This document shows positions 1-8,700 of a DNA stretch of 64,000 nucleotides, one piece after another. How positions within the stretch are numbered: position 1 is the first letter of the stretch; the number at the start of each line of letters is the position of its first letter. Where the stretch lies: NCBI GenBank assembly GCA_031362985.1, contig JANLTO010000017.1, forward strand, positions 80,883 to 144,882, in the 5' to 3' direction. This DNA is from SHZL01 sp031362985 (GTDB lineage Bacteria > Pseudomonadota > Gammaproteobacteria > Xanthomonadales > SZUA-36). The position numbers and the translations under genes were made by a program. The notes beneath the pieces are model-generated. The model worked only from the letters and a program-made list of their open reading frames with translations, was not told the DNA's origin and searched no databases.

Positions 1-455
1 TTGATGACCATGATGCGCCGGTCGGGCAGGTGGGTGGGGATCATGTCGCCGTAAATGCGTTTACCTTCCTCGGCAAACCACTCGATAAACGAGGCGCCGT
101 ACATGACTTCACCGGCGGATTCCGCCAGTGGTTTGCCCTGTTCGGCAGTCATCAGCATGGCCAGGTCGTCCTTGTTGGCGAGGATCAGTTCGTACCAGCG
201 GCGTAAAATCGCCGCCCGGTCCTTGGCCGTGCGCTTGCGCCACGCCGGCCAGGCGGCACTGGCGGCGGCTATAGCCTGCCGGGTTTCGGCTACACCCAGC
301 TGGGCCACGTTGGCCAAGAGGCTGCCATCGGCCGGGTTGGTCACAGCAAAAGTGCCCGCGTCAGCGGCAGAAACCCATTCACCGTTGATATAAGATTGCT
401 CACGCAGCAGGTCGCGGTTTTTCAGTTTCAAGGCAGTTTTGATCTTGTCCAGCAT
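1..455 (-). CDS. gabD: Succinate-semialdehyde dehydrogenase, N-terminal part (truncated by window edge)
   Basis: NAD(P)-dependent oxidation of succinate semialdehyde to succinate in the cytoplasm, the last step of GABA breakdown. The 151 visible residues run from an ATG at 453-455, preceded by an AGGA ribosome site, through INGEWV, a TNPADGS-type stretch, MTAEQGKPLAE and FIEWFAEEGKRIYGD. These are hallmarks of the GabD branch of the aldehyde dehydrogenase superfamily. The cofactor loop and the catalytic Cys and Glu lie outside the window, so activity cannot be judged. The gene is divergent from the class V aminotransferase at 650, with a 194-base gap that must hold both promoters. Another NAD(P)-aldehyde dehydrogenase is possible, but the EWFAEEGKR segment favours GabD. 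Confidence 0.88.
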   Translation of the reverse strand, partial: MLDKIKTALKLKNRDLLREQSYINGEWVSAADAGTFAVTNPADGSLLANVAQLGVAETRQAIAAASAAWPAWRKRTAKDRAAILRRWYELILANKDDLAMLMTAEQGKPLAESAGEVMYGASFIEWFAEEGKRIYGDMIPTHLPDRRIMVI

Positions 456-649
456 GATGGAATCCTGCGAATTTTCGCTATTGTGAAGTAGACGTTGGCT
501 GTGAAGAGTACAAACTGGAGTCTCCGGCAGGAAAAGTCAATCCGCGCCGTTCTTATGTAGCAGCGTTTTGCCTGCTGAAGCCGGTTAGAATGGGGCTCAA
601 AACGGGCAGATCAAAATGAATCCCGCGATTTTGTATAGGCCAATACGCC

Positions 650-2413
650 ATGAGCCAGATTCCACAACTGAATTTTGAATACCTGCGCAACCAGGTGGTT
701 GGAGCAGATGCGCCGATAACCACACCCTATGGGGAGCGGCTGATGGTGTATGCCGATTACACGGCATCGGGGCGTTGCCTTACGCTGGTGGAGCGTTACC
801 TGCAAAACCTGCAGCGCATTTACGCCAATTCGCACACCGAAGACGACATCAGCGGTCGCTCCATGACCCGCCTGCTGGAGGAAGCGCAGAGCGCCATCAA
901 GAGATCAGTCAATGCCGGGCCAAAAGGCCGCATTGTGCCCGTGGGCAGCGGGGCTACCGGCGCTATCGACAAATTCCAGCAAATCATTGGTGTGATGCTG
1001 CCGCCGGCAACCCGATTGAGCTTGAACCACTTGCTGGATGGCGCTTTGGGCCACCCGGCCCGGAAAACGTTTGAGAACTACGTCCGCACCCGTCAGCCGG
1101 TAGTCTTCGTAGGACCCTACGAGCACCATTCCAACGAAATATCCTGGCGGGAAGGCCTCGCAACCGTGGTTGAAGTGAGGCTGGACCGTGCCGGCAATAT
1201 CGATGTCGGCCACCTCGAACAATTGTTGCAGGACCCCGCCTACTACGGCCGCATGCGCATCGGGTCTTTCTCCGCCGCTTCAAACGTGACCGGTATGCGT
1301 GCTCCGGTGCACGAAATTGCTGCGCTGCTGCATCGACACGATGCCATAGCCTGTTTTGACTTTGCGGCCAGCGCTCCGTACGTAGAAGTCAATATGAACC
1401 CCGCTCCGGGTCGCTATGCGGGCGATGCCACGCTGGATGCGATTTTTGTTTCTCCGCACAAGTTCCTTGGCGGCCCCGGTTCAAGCGGTGTGCTGGTATT
1501 TAACGAAAACCTGTATCACAGCGAGTTACCGCCCAGTGTCAGCGCAGGAGGGACCGTCGATTATGTAGGGCCCACCAGCCAGGACTTTATTCATGACATT
1601 GAGGAGCGTGAAAAGCCCGGAACTCCCGGAGTACTGCAAATCCTCAAGGCCGGACTGGCCTTTGAAATCAAGGACCGGATCGGCGTTACGGCCATCGAAC
1701 GGCGCGAAAGGGAATTATTGCAGCGCGTGTTTGCGCGCTGGCAGGCCAACCCGGACATCGAGATACTGGGCAACCCGGATCCGGATCTGCGCCTCAGTAT
1801 CATTTCGTTCAATCTGAAAGACCAACACGGTAAATACCTGCACCCGAAGTTTGTCACAACCTTGCTCAACGATCTGTTCGGCATCCAGTCCCGGGCTGGT
1901 TGTTCTTGTGCGGGTCCATACGGGCACCGCTTGCTGGGCATTGGGCTGGAACAGTCCGAGCTGTATCGCAAATGGATAACCCGCGGTTTTTCAGGCATAA
2001 AGCCCGGCTGGTGCCGTATCAGCCTGCACTACGTGATGGATGATATTGAAGCGGGGTTCATCATGGACGCGGTAGAATTTGTCGCGGAGCACGGACACGA
2101 GTTCCTGCGCGAGTACGCTTTCGACCTGTGCACCGGAACCTGGCTGCACAAACGCGATTGTGTTTGCCTTGAACCGTTCTCACTGGATGCCGCACTGGAA
2201 TGCTGTGGCCCGAAACCCACGGCACGTGATGCAGTCGAGCGCGCACGTTGCTATGCGGAATATCTGCGCGAGGCGCGCGAATTGGCGGCGGCACTCGCAA
2301 AACAGGAGCAAGGTCCCGAGACGGTGCTGGAGCGCGAACTTGACGAGTTGAAGTTTTTCACCCTGCCTGCTGCGGCCGCCGTTCATCACCCGCAAGTCCC
2401 CATGGGAGATTGA
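650..2413 (+). CDS. Class V aminotransferase / cysteine-desulfurase-like PLP enzyme
   Basis: Fold-type I PLP enzyme of the class V aminotransferase family, which includes cysteine desulfurases. The PLP-binding lysine is in SPHKFLGG at about residue 271. Near residues 415-425 there is a cysteine-rich loop, SRAGCSCAGPYGH, where desulfurases carry the sulfur-accepting cysteine. At 587 residues it is well above the roughly 400 of IscS/SufS; the extra length is a C-terminal extension of about 120 residues with several cysteines (LCTG, CVCLEP, ECCG). It leads a tight same-strand cluster with a DsrE2 protein 7 bases downstream and TusA after that. I infer that it feeds or consumes sulfane sulfur. 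The substrate is not shown by the sequence. Confidence 0.85.
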   Translation: MSQIPQLNFEYLRNQVVGADAPITTPYGERLMVYADYTASGRCLTLVERYLQNLQRIYANSHTEDDISGRSMTRLLEEAQSAIKRSVNAGPKGRIVPVGSGATGAIDKFQQIIGVMLPPATRLSLNHLLDGALGHPARKTFENYVRTRQPVVFVGPYEHHSNEISWREGLATVVEVRLDRAGNIDVGHLEQLLQDPAYYGRMRIGSFSAASNVTGMRAPVHEIAALLHRHDAIACFDFAASAPYVEVNMNPAPGRYAGDATLDAIFVSPHKFLGGPGSSGVLVFNENLYHSELPPSVSAGGTVDYVGPTSQDFIHDIEEREKPGTPGVLQILKAGLAFEIKDRIGVTAIERRERELLQRVFARWQANPDIEILGNPDPDLRLSIISFNLKDQHGKYLHPKFVTTLLNDLFGIQSRAGCSCAGPYGHRLLGIGLEQSELYRKWITRGFSGIKPGWCRISLHYVMDDIEAGFIMDAVEFVAEHGHEFLREYAFDLCTGTWLHKRDCVCLEPFSLDAALECCGPKPTARDAVERARCYAEYLREARELAAALAKQEQGPETVLERELDELKFFTLPAAAAVHHPQVPMGD

Positions 2414-2420
2414 GCACAAT

Positions 2421-2927
2421 ATGGTGAGTCAAGTTAGCCTCACTGGCGGCGCGAAGAGCATGTCCCTCATTGTCACCAAGGGCACGCTGGACTGGGCCTA
2501 CCCGCCCTTCATCCTGGCAACCACCGCGGCCGCGATGGGATTGAATGTAAGCATGTTTTTCACCTTCTACGGCCTGCCCCTGCTGCTCAAGGATCTTGAT
2601 CTGAAGCTGTCACCACTGGGCAACCCGGCGATGAAAATGCCGGTGATGGGCGCCCAGATGGGCATGCCCAACCTGGTGTCGCTTATTCCCGGAGTCGAGG
2701 CCGCCGCTTCTAAAATGATGAAAAACCTGATGGCGAAGAAAGGCGTGGCCAGCATCCCTGAATTGCGCGCACTGGCGATCGAGGCGGATGTGCGCATGAT
2801 CGCCTGCCAGATGACCATGGATTTATTTGAATACACTCTTGATGACATGATCGAGGGCCCGGAGCTGGGTGGCGCGGCCACGTATATCGAAGTGGCGACC
2901 CAGTCCGATATCAATCTGTTTATCTAG
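2421..2927 (+). CDS. DsrE/DsrF/DrsH-like family protein (DsrE2)
   Basis: Peroxiredoxin-like DsrE-fold protein of the DsrE2 type, 168 residues. Such proteins trap and pass on sulfane sulfur together with TusA and rhodaneses. Visible traits are an N-terminal strand (SLIVTKGTLD), a hydrophobic helix that is often membrane-associated in this family, the methionine-rich stretch MKMPVMGAQMGMPN, and a single conserved cysteine in RMIACQMTMDLF (Cys129), the expected sulfur carrier. It starts 7 bases after the aminotransferase stop and is followed 16 bases later by TusA, so co-transcription is very likely. A start at the internal Met14 is possible. The family call is firm; the exact partner protein is inferred from context. 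Confidence 0.88.
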   Translation: MVSQVSLTGGAKSMSLIVTKGTLDWAYPPFILATTAAAMGLNVSMFFTFYGLPLLLKDLDLKLSPLGNPAMKMPVMGAQMGMPNLVSLIPGVEAAASKMMKNLMAKKGVASIPELRALAIEADVRMIACQMTMDLFEYTLDDMIEGPELGGAATYIEVATQSDINLFI

Positions 2928-2943
2928 GCGGATAGGAGAAGTC

Positions 2944-3171
2944 ATGGCTGACCAACTGCTGGACGCGACAGGACTGAACTGTCCGCTGCCCATCCTCAAG
3001 GCCAAGAAAGCGCTGAAAGACGTGCCACCGGGGGGCACTTTGGAAATCCTCGCGACCGATCCTGGTTCGGTGGCGGATTTCCAGGCCTTTTGCCGGATTA
3101 CCGGTAACGAGTTGCTGGAACACGGGGAACAGGGCGGGGTTTATCGCTTTGTGCTCAAAAAAACAGCCTGA
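2944..3171 (+). CDS. tusA: TusA-family sulfurtransferase
   Basis: Small (75-residue) cytoplasmic sulfur carrier of the TusA/SirA family. The signature NCPLPILKAKKAL holds the persulfide-carrying Cys13. The ATG at 2944 follows a good ribosome site (ATAGGAGAAGTC); an upstream in-frame extension to 2869 has no such signal and would overlap the DsrE2 gene. It is the last gene of the aminotransferase-DsrE2-TusA cluster. DsrE2-TusA gene pairs are typical of sulfur-oxidising and persulfide-handling loci, which argues for sulfane-sulfur traffic rather than the tRNA thiolation role of the lone E. coli tusA, although the latter cannot be excluded. Confidence 0.9.
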   Translation: MADQLLDATGLNCPLPILKAKKALKDVPPGGTLEILATDPGSVADFQAFCRITGNELLEHGEQGGVYRFVLKKTA

Positions 3172-3183
3172 ATGGCCGTGGCC

Positions 3184-3480
3184 CTAGAGAGCTTTATAGA
3201 GGCCATTCCGGTCCGAACCGCATAGGGAGAACGAGCGCGAATATTCACGCAGGCTCATATCCCCCGCGCTGTTGAAGTACACCGGGAAATAGGACAGGGC
3301 CAGCTCACGTAACTAGCGATAGACAGGGTCGCGGTTGCGCACTTGCCTTCTTTTCAGGACTTCCCGGGCAGAGATGGTCCTGTCAGATGCGTTGTACGCC
3401 AGCCCGTCCAGGAAATCCTGAATTTTGCCGGGATTCGATAAACGGCTAAAAACGCGTTTTTCCTGTGAAGTCCAGTCCAT
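3184..3480 (-). pseudogene. Decayed gene remnant with in-frame stop
   Basis: On the minus strand a single frame can be read from the ATG at 3478-3480 to the TAG at 3184-3186, 99 codons long, interrupted only by a TAG at codon 56 (3313-3315). The translation looks protein-like on both sides of that stop: it starts MDWTSQEKRVFSRLSNPGKI and continues after the stop with LRELALSYFPVYFN. From memory these are the two ends of a conserved bacterial family of about 150 residues whose middle is missing here, so I read it as a gene with an internal deletion plus a nonsense mutation. The family assignment is recollection, not search. It fills most of the 387-base gap between tusA and the AhpD-like gene. 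Confidence 0.55.
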
Positions 3481-3558
3481 GTGCGTTCAGAAAAACCTTC
3501 TCCTTTCGCGTCAGGAAACGACTGTGACCGCCTGGGCAGCAGGCACGGTTCCTTGAGC

Positions 3559-4167
3559 TCAGCCGTGATTCCAGTTATCCGGGTCGCTGGAATCGGCGGG
3601 TGACAGGCCCAGCGTTTCTCCTTCGGTGTTTACGCCCAAGCCCGATACGGTGCGGTTGGCATAAGCGAAATAGCTGGCCACCTGGTTGATTTCAAGAATT
3701 TCCCCGTCACTGAATCCGGCACCCCGCAGGGCAGCAGCATCCTGTTGCACCATCGCCCGAGGAGACAGGGTCAACTTGCGCACGTAGGCGAGAGCGGCGC
3801 TTTGCGCAGGAGTGAATGGGTGCGCCGGGTCAATGGTTTGCAGTTGTTCAAAACAGGCTTCGTAGCGACCCGGTTCAGCTTGCAGCAACCGTTTCAACCC
3901 CTCGCTGTGGTGGCGTGCGCAGTAGCTGCAGCCGTTGAGCAGGCTGACCAGCACTCCCATGGACTCGAGAAACCAACCGGGCAAGCAGTTGCCGGAGTGG
4001 TGCAAAACTGCCTTGTACAGACCCATGTGGCCGACCAGGGTGTGCGGCCGCAAGCTGTGAATCTGCAGCACATTGTCCACCTGGCCACCCGCGCCGCAGA
4101 CGCGCTGATAGGTATCTGCCAGCTTCCCTTCTGCCTGGTCAGGGCGGATCACTTCGATAAATGCCAT
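3559..4167 (-). CDS. AhpD-like / peroxidase-related carboxymuconolactone decarboxylase-fold protein
   Basis: All-alpha AhpD-fold protein of 202 residues. The redox centre NGCSYCARHHSEG (Cys80, Cys83, His87) is the CxxC...H arrangement of alkylhydroperoxidase AhpD-like and peroxidase-related enzymes, which reduce peroxides by a thiol mechanism. A second helix pair follows (TPAQSAALAYVRKLTLSP), as in the peroxidase-related subfamily. It lies 36 bases downstream of the YeiH exporter gene on the same strand and is probably co-transcribed. In this sulfur-rich context it might act on thiol or persulfide oxidation products; that is inference. No signal peptide is visible, so it should be cytoplasmic. 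Confidence 0.85.
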   Translation of the reverse strand: MAFIEVIRPDQAEGKLADTYQRVCGAGGQVDNVLQIHSLRPHTLVGHMGLYKAVLHHSGNCLPGWFLESMGVLVSLLNGCSYCARHHSEGLKRLLQAEPGRYEACFEQLQTIDPAHPFTPAQSAALAYVRKLTLSPRAMVQQDAAALRGAGFSDGEILEINQVASYFAYANRTVSGLGVNTEGETLGLSPADSSDPDNWNHG

Positions 4168-4203
4168 CGGCCGATACTCCCTGCGGTCACGGTAAACCTG
4201 CCG

Positions 4204-5292
4204 TTAATACAGCAGGCTGATCATGCCATAGCTTACCCCACCCACCAGCGCGGCCGAAAACAGGCCAACACCCAGTGGCTTTAGCCCGATGGCTTGCAGC
4301 CCCGCGAGGCTGGTGCCCAGGCCGACCGCCGCCATGGCAATGGCGAGGCAATATTCAGCGGCTTTACTGCAGCTGGTCACCATGAATTTCCAGTGGGCCG
4401 GGTCGAGCAACCCAAAGGGCCGGTCACCCATATCACCCACGGTTCGTAACAAACTCATCAACATAAACCCAATCACGAACAGCGGCACCATGGACCACAC
4501 ACTGGGGCGGGCTTCCCCTGTGTCGGAGGTGCGATGATACAGAATGCTGAGCAAGGGTATAACGACCAACATGCCCAAGTTGCGCACCAGTTTGGTCACC
4601 GTCGCCACGTTGAGTACATCGGCATCACCAAAGTATTCCTGATATACCAGGCCGGCTCCTGCAACCTGCGACGTATCATGCACAGATGTACCCAGGAACA
4701 GACCGGCGCGAAATGCGTCGCCGGCAAACAGCCAGTGCGCTGCAAAAGGGTACAGGAGCATCGCCACGATGCCAAACAGGGCAATGCAGGTTACCGCATA
4801 GGCGGTTTCATCGTCTTTGGCGTTAATACCGGGCGCCAGGGCCACGATCGCTGTTGCCCCGCAGATTGCAGTACCGGCCGCGATAAGGGTGCCCAGGCGC
4901 GCTGACAGGCCAAGCCGACGGCTCAACCAGGTGACCACCAGCAACGCAACCGCCACGCAAACGATGACGACCGGCAGGGCCCTGAGGCCGATTTCCCCCG
5001 CCTCGCCCAGGCTGATCCGAATGCCCAGCAACACAATACCCAGCCGCAGAATGCGCTCCACGCCGAAACGCACGCCCGGTTCAAACTTTTGTGACACACC
5101 CAGGGTGTTACGCAACAGGACGCCCAGCAGGATGGCCATCATGATGGGGCTGACTGGGCTTTTGCTTAGCCCCATCCACCCCACGCCGATCAGGTCTGCG
5201 AGGTACCCGCCTCCGAAGGCAAGTATCAGCGCCAGGATCAAGCCGGGAAAAATGTTCATCAGAGCATCGATCCTCAACGGAGCCTTTCCCAT
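4204..5292 (-). CDS. YeiH/UPF0324 family putative sulfate exporter
   Basis: Polytopic inner-membrane protein of 362 residues with about ten hydrophobic segments, matching the YeiH family. Recognisable stretches are SPIMMAILLGVLLRN, the GIRISLGE loop, GTAICGATAIVALAPGI and GTSVHDTSQVAGAG. Family members are predicted to export sulfate or related sulfur anions and are often linked to BigR/SqrR-type regulons. The ATG at 5292 is used here; an internal ATG at codon 12 (MNIFPG, behind a GAGGAT) would give a shorter protein. It is divergent from the periplasmic rhodanese at 5361 with a 68-base AT-rich control region between them, and it is followed by the AhpD-like gene. Confidence 0.87.
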   Translation of the reverse strand: MGKAPLRIDALMNIFPGLILALILAFGGGYLADLIGVGWMGLSKSPVSPIMMAILLGVLLRNTLGVSQKFEPGVRFGVERILRLGIVLLGIRISLGEAGEIGLRALPVVIVCVAVALLVVTWLSRRLGLSARLGTLIAAGTAICGATAIVALAPGINAKDDETAYAVTCIALFGIVAMLLYPFAAHWLFAGDAFRAGLFLGTSVHDTSQVAGAGLVYQEYFGDADVLNVATVTKLVRNLGMLVVIPLLSILYHRTSDTGEARPSVWSMVPLFVIGFMLMSLLRTVGDMGDRPFGLLDPAHWKFMVTSCSKAAEYCLAIAMAAVGLGTSLAGLQAIGLKPLGVGLFSAALVGGVSYGMISLLY

Positions 5293-5298
5293 AGCGGG

Positions 5299-5322
5299 TT
5301 ATATTAGAGTACTATACATTAG
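5299..5322. promoter_or_regulatory. AT-rich candidate operator between yeiH-like and rhodanese genes
   Basis: This short AT-rich stretch is centred on the palindrome AGTACT and ends in ATTAG. It lies in the 68-base divergent intergenic region and resembles 11177-11199 upstream of the ArsR gene: both begin TTATAT and end TTAG at nearly the same spacing. A shared site for the BigR/SqrR-like repressor is a reasonable guess, not a demonstrated one. Confidence 0.3.
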
Positions 5323-5360
5323 AAACTGTTTATTTAATCCAGACCCAGGGAGAATAACCC

Positions 5361-5699
5361 ATGAAGTTCAGTACAGTACTTATCACTGTGTCGCTCCTGC
5401 TGGCCGCAGCAACGGCAACTACCGCCCTCGCAGGGGCCATCACCTGGATCGATGTGCGCACCGCCGATGAATTCAGGCAGCAGCATGTGGCCGGGGCGGT
5501 GAACATTCCCTATGAAGAAATCGATGCCGGGATCGCTGACCTGCGCCTGGGAAAAGATTCTGTGATCTATCTGTATTGCCGTACCGGCCGAAGATCCGGC
5601 CTTGCCAAAGAATCTTTGGAAGCGTTGGGCTATACCGGGGTGGTGAATGTCGGCGGGCTGGAAGTCGCGCTGGCGGAAGCCGAAAAAACCAGGCCATAA
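5361..5699 (+). CDS. Periplasmic rhodanese-domain sulfurtransferase (PspE-like)
   Basis: Single rhodanese domain of 112 residues behind a signal peptide (MKFSTVLITVSLLLAAA..., likely cleavage after ALA at about residue 24). The domain shows WIDVRTADEF, HVAGAVNIPY and the active-site loop YCRTGRRSG with Cys73 as the sulfur acceptor. It would move sulfane sulfur between donors such as thiosulfate or persulfides and thiol acceptors in the periplasm. The ATG is preceded by a GGGAGAATAACCC ribosome site. It is divergent from the YeiH gene and 59 bases upstream of an RND pump, placing it in the middle of the sulfur locus. Its length matches PspE-type single-domain rhodaneses. Confidence 0.9.
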   Translation: MKFSTVLITVSLLLAAATATTALAGAITWIDVRTADEFRQQHVAGAVNIPYEEIDAGIADLRLGKDSVIYLYCRTGRRSGLAKESLEALGYTGVVNVGGLEVALAEAEKTRP

Positions 5700-5758
5700 C
5701 CGCCCAAAAACACTAACGGCCTTTTAAACGCCACCCTGCCCGTGGATAGTCTTTACCC

Positions 5759-8700
5759 TTGAGTCAACCCTACGCACATTTTACTGATCGCCTGGTGGCG
5801 AGGTCGCTACAAGGCGGTATTCCGCTGTTCCTGTTCCTGACGGCGCTGGTGGCCGGCACGTTGGCATTGATCTATACACCGCGCGAGGAAGAACCGCAGA
5901 TCGTGGTGCCCATGCTCGATGTGCTGATTTCAGCGCCAGGACTCAGCGCCGACCAGGTCGCGCGCCAGGTTACCGAGCCGGTGGAGAAACTTCTGTCGCA
6001 GATTCCAGGGCTGGAACACATCTACTCCTCAAGCTCCACTGGCAAGTCGGCTGTGACGCTGCGCTTTTTTGTTGGTGAAGACCGTGAAGTATCCATCCTC
6101 AATACCTACAACAAGCTGTATTCCAACCAGGACCGGGTTCCAGACGTAGTCACCGAGTGGCTGGTGCGGCCGGTCGAAGTCGATGATGTGCCGATACTGG
6201 TGTTGGCACTTTGGAGCGCCGACCCGGCGCGCTATGGCGACTTTGAACTCAGGCGCATGGCCGACGAGCTTTCGACCGTGCTCAAAGGCGTCGACCAAAC
6301 CGGCGAGGTCAACATCAGCGGAGGACGTCCCCGCGTCATCCGCGTCGAGCTCGATGCCGAAGCAATGGCTGCGCGCAAGACCACGGCCATCGAAGTAGCC
6401 CGGGCCCTGCAGCTATCCAACCTGCTGCAAAACGCCGGTGACTGGTCCTACGGCGATACATCCATTGCGCTGGAAAGCGGTGATGTCGTGCGCAGTAAGA
6501 CGGATCTTGAAAGTATCACGGTGAACGTGATCAATGGTTTGCCAGTGTTCCTGCGGGATGTCGCGACCGTGGTCGATGGTCCGGCCGAAGCCGACCACTT
6601 CACCTGGCTAAGCTTTGGACCGGCGCATCCGCTGTCCAGTAGTGCCGGTGACGACTATCCCATGGTAACGCTTAGCGTAGCCAAGCAGCGTGGCAGTAAT
6701 GCGGTGAGCGTGGCGCGCGATATCCACGCCAAAGTCGCCGAGCTGCAGTCCGGCCTGCTCCCGCCCGAAGTCCACGTCGAGGTGCTGCGCGACTATGGCC
6801 AGACAGCCAATGAAAAGGTCAATGACCTGAGTTCCAGTCTGGCCTTGGCCATCATCACGGTGGTGGTGTTCATCAGTGTCTTCCTTGGCCTGAGAGAAGC
6901 CCTGGTGGTCAGCCTGGCCGTGCCCATTTGTTATGGATTTACCCTCGCCCTTGACCTGGCCTTTGGCTACACCATAAACCGGGTGACGCTGTTCGCCCTG
7001 ATCCTGTCGCTGGGCTTGCTGGTCGATGACCCCATCACCGGGGTAGATAACATCGAGCGCTATTTGCGCCGCAAACGCGGCGATTTCCGCAGCCTTATTG
7101 TTGCTGCCATAACGGAAATCCGCGCCCCGCTGGTGATGTCCACGGTGACCATCGTGTTGGCCTTCATTCCGCTGGGTTTCATCACGGGCATGATGGGGCC
7201 CTATATGGCTCCCATGGCATTTAATGTGCCGGTCAGCGTCACAGTTTCAACCCTGGTGGCATTTGTGGTTACCCCCTGGCTGGCCAGCAAGATTCTCAAG
7301 CGGCCGGCAGCAACGACACATTCTGGCGCCACAGCGGCGGAGGCCGAGGAAGCCGATACGGGCCTGTTGCGCCATTACCGGCGGTTCCTGGGCCCCATCC
7401 TGAACAGCCGGCGCAGGGTCAAGTGGGTACTGTGGGGCGTACTGGCACTGTTCCTGGCAGCGGCCATTCTGCCCATGTTTCGACTGGTGCCACTGAAGCT
7501 TCTTCCCTTCGATAACAAAAATGAAATCCAGGTCGTCATCGATATGCCGGAAAGCAGCAGCCTGGAGAGAACCGCAGCCATAACACAGGAGGTGAGCGCC
7601 ATCGCGCAACAACTTCCGGAAATCAGTGCCGTGGCGGCTTTTGTCGGGCTGCCATCGCCCATTGATTTTAACGGCATGGTGCGGCGTTACTACCAGCGCT
7701 TCGGCACCAATATGGCGGACCTGCGCATTACCCTCGTAGACAAGATCGAGCGCAGTCACCAGTCCCACGCTATTGTGCTGCGTCTGCGGCAACTTCTTGC
7801 ACCCCTGCAGCGTGACGGCATCAGTATCAAGGTCGTCGAGGTACCCCCCGGCCCGCCCGTGCTGGCCACACTGGTAGCGGAAATTTATGCCAATACCCTG
7901 GTGCCTTACGACCAGCAGCGAGAGGCTGCTATTGCAGTCATGGGCCGGCTGCGGCGCGAACCCCATGTTGTGGAGGTGGACTCAACGGTGGAAGCGCCCA
8001 GGAAACGCTTGCGCTTTGTCACTGACAAACAAAAAGCCGCCTTGTCCGGTGTGGCGACGGAGGATATCAATGCCACGCTTGGCATGGCCAACGAGGGTCT
8101 GGTTGTCGGCTACCTGCAGCTGCCACGCGAGGCCACGCCCCTGCCTATCGAGTTACGCATGCCGCGGGCCGACCGGGCCTCTACCACAGATTTTCTGCGC
8201 ATCCATGTCAAGGCCCGGCCGGGCATCGTGCAGAAAAGCTCCGCCAAAGGTTTGGACAGTGCAGCCCAGCCCCTCGTGGCCCTGGGAGAACTCGGTACCT
8301 TCGACGCCGGTTGGGCTGACCGCGCGGTCTATCGCAAGGACCTGCGGCCGGTGGTTTACGTAAGCGCTGAAATTTCGGGGCGTACGCCAGCTGAGGTCAT
8401 TATGGATGTGGGCGCAGACCTGAACGCAGTGCCCGGGGAAGAAGGCAGCATTCGTCCATGGCAAAGTCGCAGCTACCTGAACCCGGGTGGCGGTGACGCC
8501 TGGTCCTTGCCGCAAGGTATTGAAGTGTCGTGGTCCGGAGAGGGTGAGTGGCTTATTACGCTCGAGGTTTTTCGCGATATGGGACTGGCGTTCGTGTTCG
8601 CGCTGTCAGCCATTTTCTTGGTGCTGAGAATCCAAACCGCCTCGACCAGCCTGTCCCTGATCATCATGTCATCGATACCACTGACCATTATTGGCATCAT

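Noticed and set aside
4289..5470. Plus-strand open frames opposite the YeiH gene
   Set aside because: Shadows of a GC-rich coding gene; the minus-strand product is a clear family member.
7247..7966. Long minus-strand frame (239 codons) inside the first RND permease
   Set aside because: Composition typical of an antisense shadow, and the sense strand encodes conserved RND sequence throughout.
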